The position numbers were made by a program, and so were the translations under genes. A DNA stretch of 64,000 bases, from contig NZ_FOGC01000006.1 in NCBI RefSeq assembly GCF_900111105.1, forward strand, positions 1 through 64,000, in the 5' to 3' direction. Origin of the DNA: Rosenbergiella nectarea. Lineage in GTDB: Bacteria > Pseudomonadota > Gammaproteobacteria > Enterobacterales > Enterobacteriaceae. Positions 62,861 through 64,000 of this stretch are shown in pieces (the stretch's first letter is position 1; each line of letters begins with the position of its first letter). The notes beneath the pieces were generated by a model that was not told the origin of the DNA, did no database searches, and saw only the letters and a list, made by a program, of their open reading frames with translations.

Positions 62861-63189
62861 TGAGTCACTCAGCAACCGAACATGGCGCATCGCATGGTAG
62901 CGTGAAGTCGTACATGATTGGCTTCATCCTCTCTATCATCCTGACAGGAATTCCTTTCTGGATGGTAATGGATGGAAGTTCTGCACACTCCACTACCCTG
63001 GCGGTAGTGGTGATCTGTGCCGTAGTTCAGGTTATTGTCCATCTGGTCTATTTCCTCCACCTCGACAGCAAGTCAGAGGGCGGCTGGAATCTAGTAGCCA
63101 TTGTCTTCTCAGCAATCATCATCTTGATTGTTGTGGTAGGCTCGCTGTGGATCATGTGGAACCTTAACTACAACATGATGCCCCACTAA
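62860..63189 (+). CDS. cyoD: Cytochrome bo3 oxidase subunit IV
   Basis: 109 residues, E. coli length. Three helices; [20 protein letters not shown] is typical. The frame opens at 62779 inside cyoC; the true start is the ATG that overlaps the cyoC stop. Confidence 0.97.
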   Translation: MSHSATEHGASHGSVKSYMIGFILSIILTGIPFWMVMDGSSAHSTTLAVVVICAVVQVIVHLVYFLHLDSKSEGGWNLVAIVFSAIIILIVVVGSLWIMWNLNYNMMPH

Positions 63190-63203
63190 CTGAGTTAACC
63201 GTA

Positions 63204-64000
63204 ATGATTAAGCAATACCTACAAGTGACAAAACCAGGAATTATTTTCGGAAATTTAATTTCTGTGATCGGGGGTTTTTTGCTCGCCTCTAAAGGCAGCA
63301 TCGACTTCCGCTTATTTTTCGTCTCACTGATTGGGGTCTCGCTCGTCGTCGCATCAGGTTGTGTTTATAACAACGTGATTGACCGCGATATTGACCACAA
63401 GATGGAAAGAACGAAAAACCGAGTTCTGGTGAAGGGGCTCATTTCAACAAAAGTGAGCTTGGCGTACGCCACCTTGTTAGGTATTGCTGGTTTTGCGGTA
63501 CTTTACTTTGGTGCTAATCCGTTAGCTATGTGGCTAGCGGTAATGGGTTTCGTGGTTTATGTCGGTGTCTACAGCCTCTATATGAAACGTAATTCCGTTT
63601 ACGGAACGTTGATTGGAAGCTTGTCTGGCGCCGCGCCTCCCGTGATTGGCTACTGCGCCGTCACGGGTAATTTCGATGCTGGCGCATTGATTTTATTAGC
63701 TATTTTTAGCCTATGGCAAATGCCTCACTCTTATGCCATTGCGATCTTCCGCTTTAAAGATTATCAAGCGGCAAATATTCCGGTGCTACCTGTGGTAAAA
63801 GGTATCTCCGTCGCCAAAAACCATATTACGCTGTATATCATCGCGTTTATGGTCGCGACATTAATGCTCTCGTTAGGGGGCTATGCAGGCTATAAATATT
63901 TAGTGGTCGCGGCGGCGGTCAGCCTGTGGTGGTTAGGGATGGCGTTATCGGGTTATAAATCAGAAAATGACGACCGTGTTTGGGCTCGTAAGCTGTTTGT
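63204..64000 (+). CDS. cyoE: Protoheme IX farnesyltransferase (heme O synthase), cut by window end
   Basis: About 265 of the usual 290-odd residues before the window ends. Converts heme B to heme O for CyoB. The UbiA-family prenyl-diphosphate motif [18 protein letters not shown] is intact, as is [19 protein letters not shown]. Starts 14 bp after cyoD. Intact as far as seen. Confidence 0.95.
   Translation, partial: MIKQYLQVTKPGIIFGNLISVIGGFLLASKGSIDFRLFFVSLIGVSLVVASGCVYNNVIDRDIDHKMERTKNRVLVKGLISTKVSLAYATLLGIAGFAVLYFGANPLAMWLAVMGFVVYVGVYSLYMKRNSVYGTLIGSLSGAAPPVIGYCAVTGNFDAGALILLAIFSLWQMPHSYAIAIFRFKDYQAANIPVLPVVKGISVAKNHITLYIIAFMVATLMLSLGGYAGYKYLVVAAAVSLWWLGMALSGYKSENDDRVWARKLF

Overview
The window looks like an enterobacterial chromosome (order Enterobacterales). 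From about 14.6 kb to the right end, gene content and order follow the cysS-to-cyo block known from Escherichia coli: cysS, ppiB-lpxH-purEK, ybbO, cnoX, cueR, ybaP-ybaK, ybaL, gsk, hemH, adk, htpG, recR-ybaB-dnaX, apt, priC-rsmS, acrR/acrAB, tomB-hha, ffs, atl, ybaY, tesB, amtB-glnK, decR, queC, ybaV, ppiD, hupB, lon, clpX, clpP, tig, bolA, yajG, ampG, cyoABCDE. Several genes that sit in this block in E. coli are missing (copA, ushA, aes, mdlAB, fadM, cof, ybaN), so this is a slimmed relative of E. coli. I cannot fix the genus. An Erwiniaceae-like lineage is a guess.

Bases 1-12.5 kb are an accessory and decaying region. It holds a ribbon-helix-helix DNA-binding gene with a geometrically regular iteron array, a type VI secretion Tlde1-type peptidoglycan effector with a small membrane partner, and a truncated P4-type integrase with integrase-arm-like repeats. 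It also has a TumE/TumA-type toxin-antitoxin pair under a promoter overlapped by a perfect operator palindrome. Further on are broken molybdenum-hydroxylase genes (mocA-like, xdhC-like and a molybdopterin-subunit tail), the Na+/H+ antiporter gene nhaA and an IS3-family remnant. The region ends with an orphan hcp - Tlde1 effector - secreted immunity cassette followed by immunity-gene fossils, including a frameshifted LprI/DUF1311-like gene. No T6SS structural genes are visible, so both effectors would depend on an apparatus encoded elsewhere. yrbL and cptA lie between this region and the conserved block.

The conserved block shows readable regulation: a PurR box at purE, a CueR promoter with a 19-bp spacer driving a CopZ-like gene and ybaP-ybaK, sigma-32 promoters at htpG and lon, an AcrR operator between acrR and acrA, a sigma-54 promoter plus NtrC-like site at glnK-amtB, and a complete programmed -1 frameshift cassette in dnaX. 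A LysR regulator divergent from a PACE drug-efflux gene is inserted between ybaK and ybaL.

The genes cover translation (cysS), purine synthesis and salvage (purEK, apt, gsk, adk), lipid A and LPS modification (lpxH, cptA), proteostasis (tig, clpPX, lon, htpG, ppiB, ppiD, cnoX), DNA replication and repair (dnaX, priC, recR, hupB), drug efflux (acrAB, PACE), nitrogen control (glnK-amtB) and aerobic respiration (cyoABCDE, with cyoE cut by the window end). The most interesting part is the double T6SS effector/immunity content of the accessory region.
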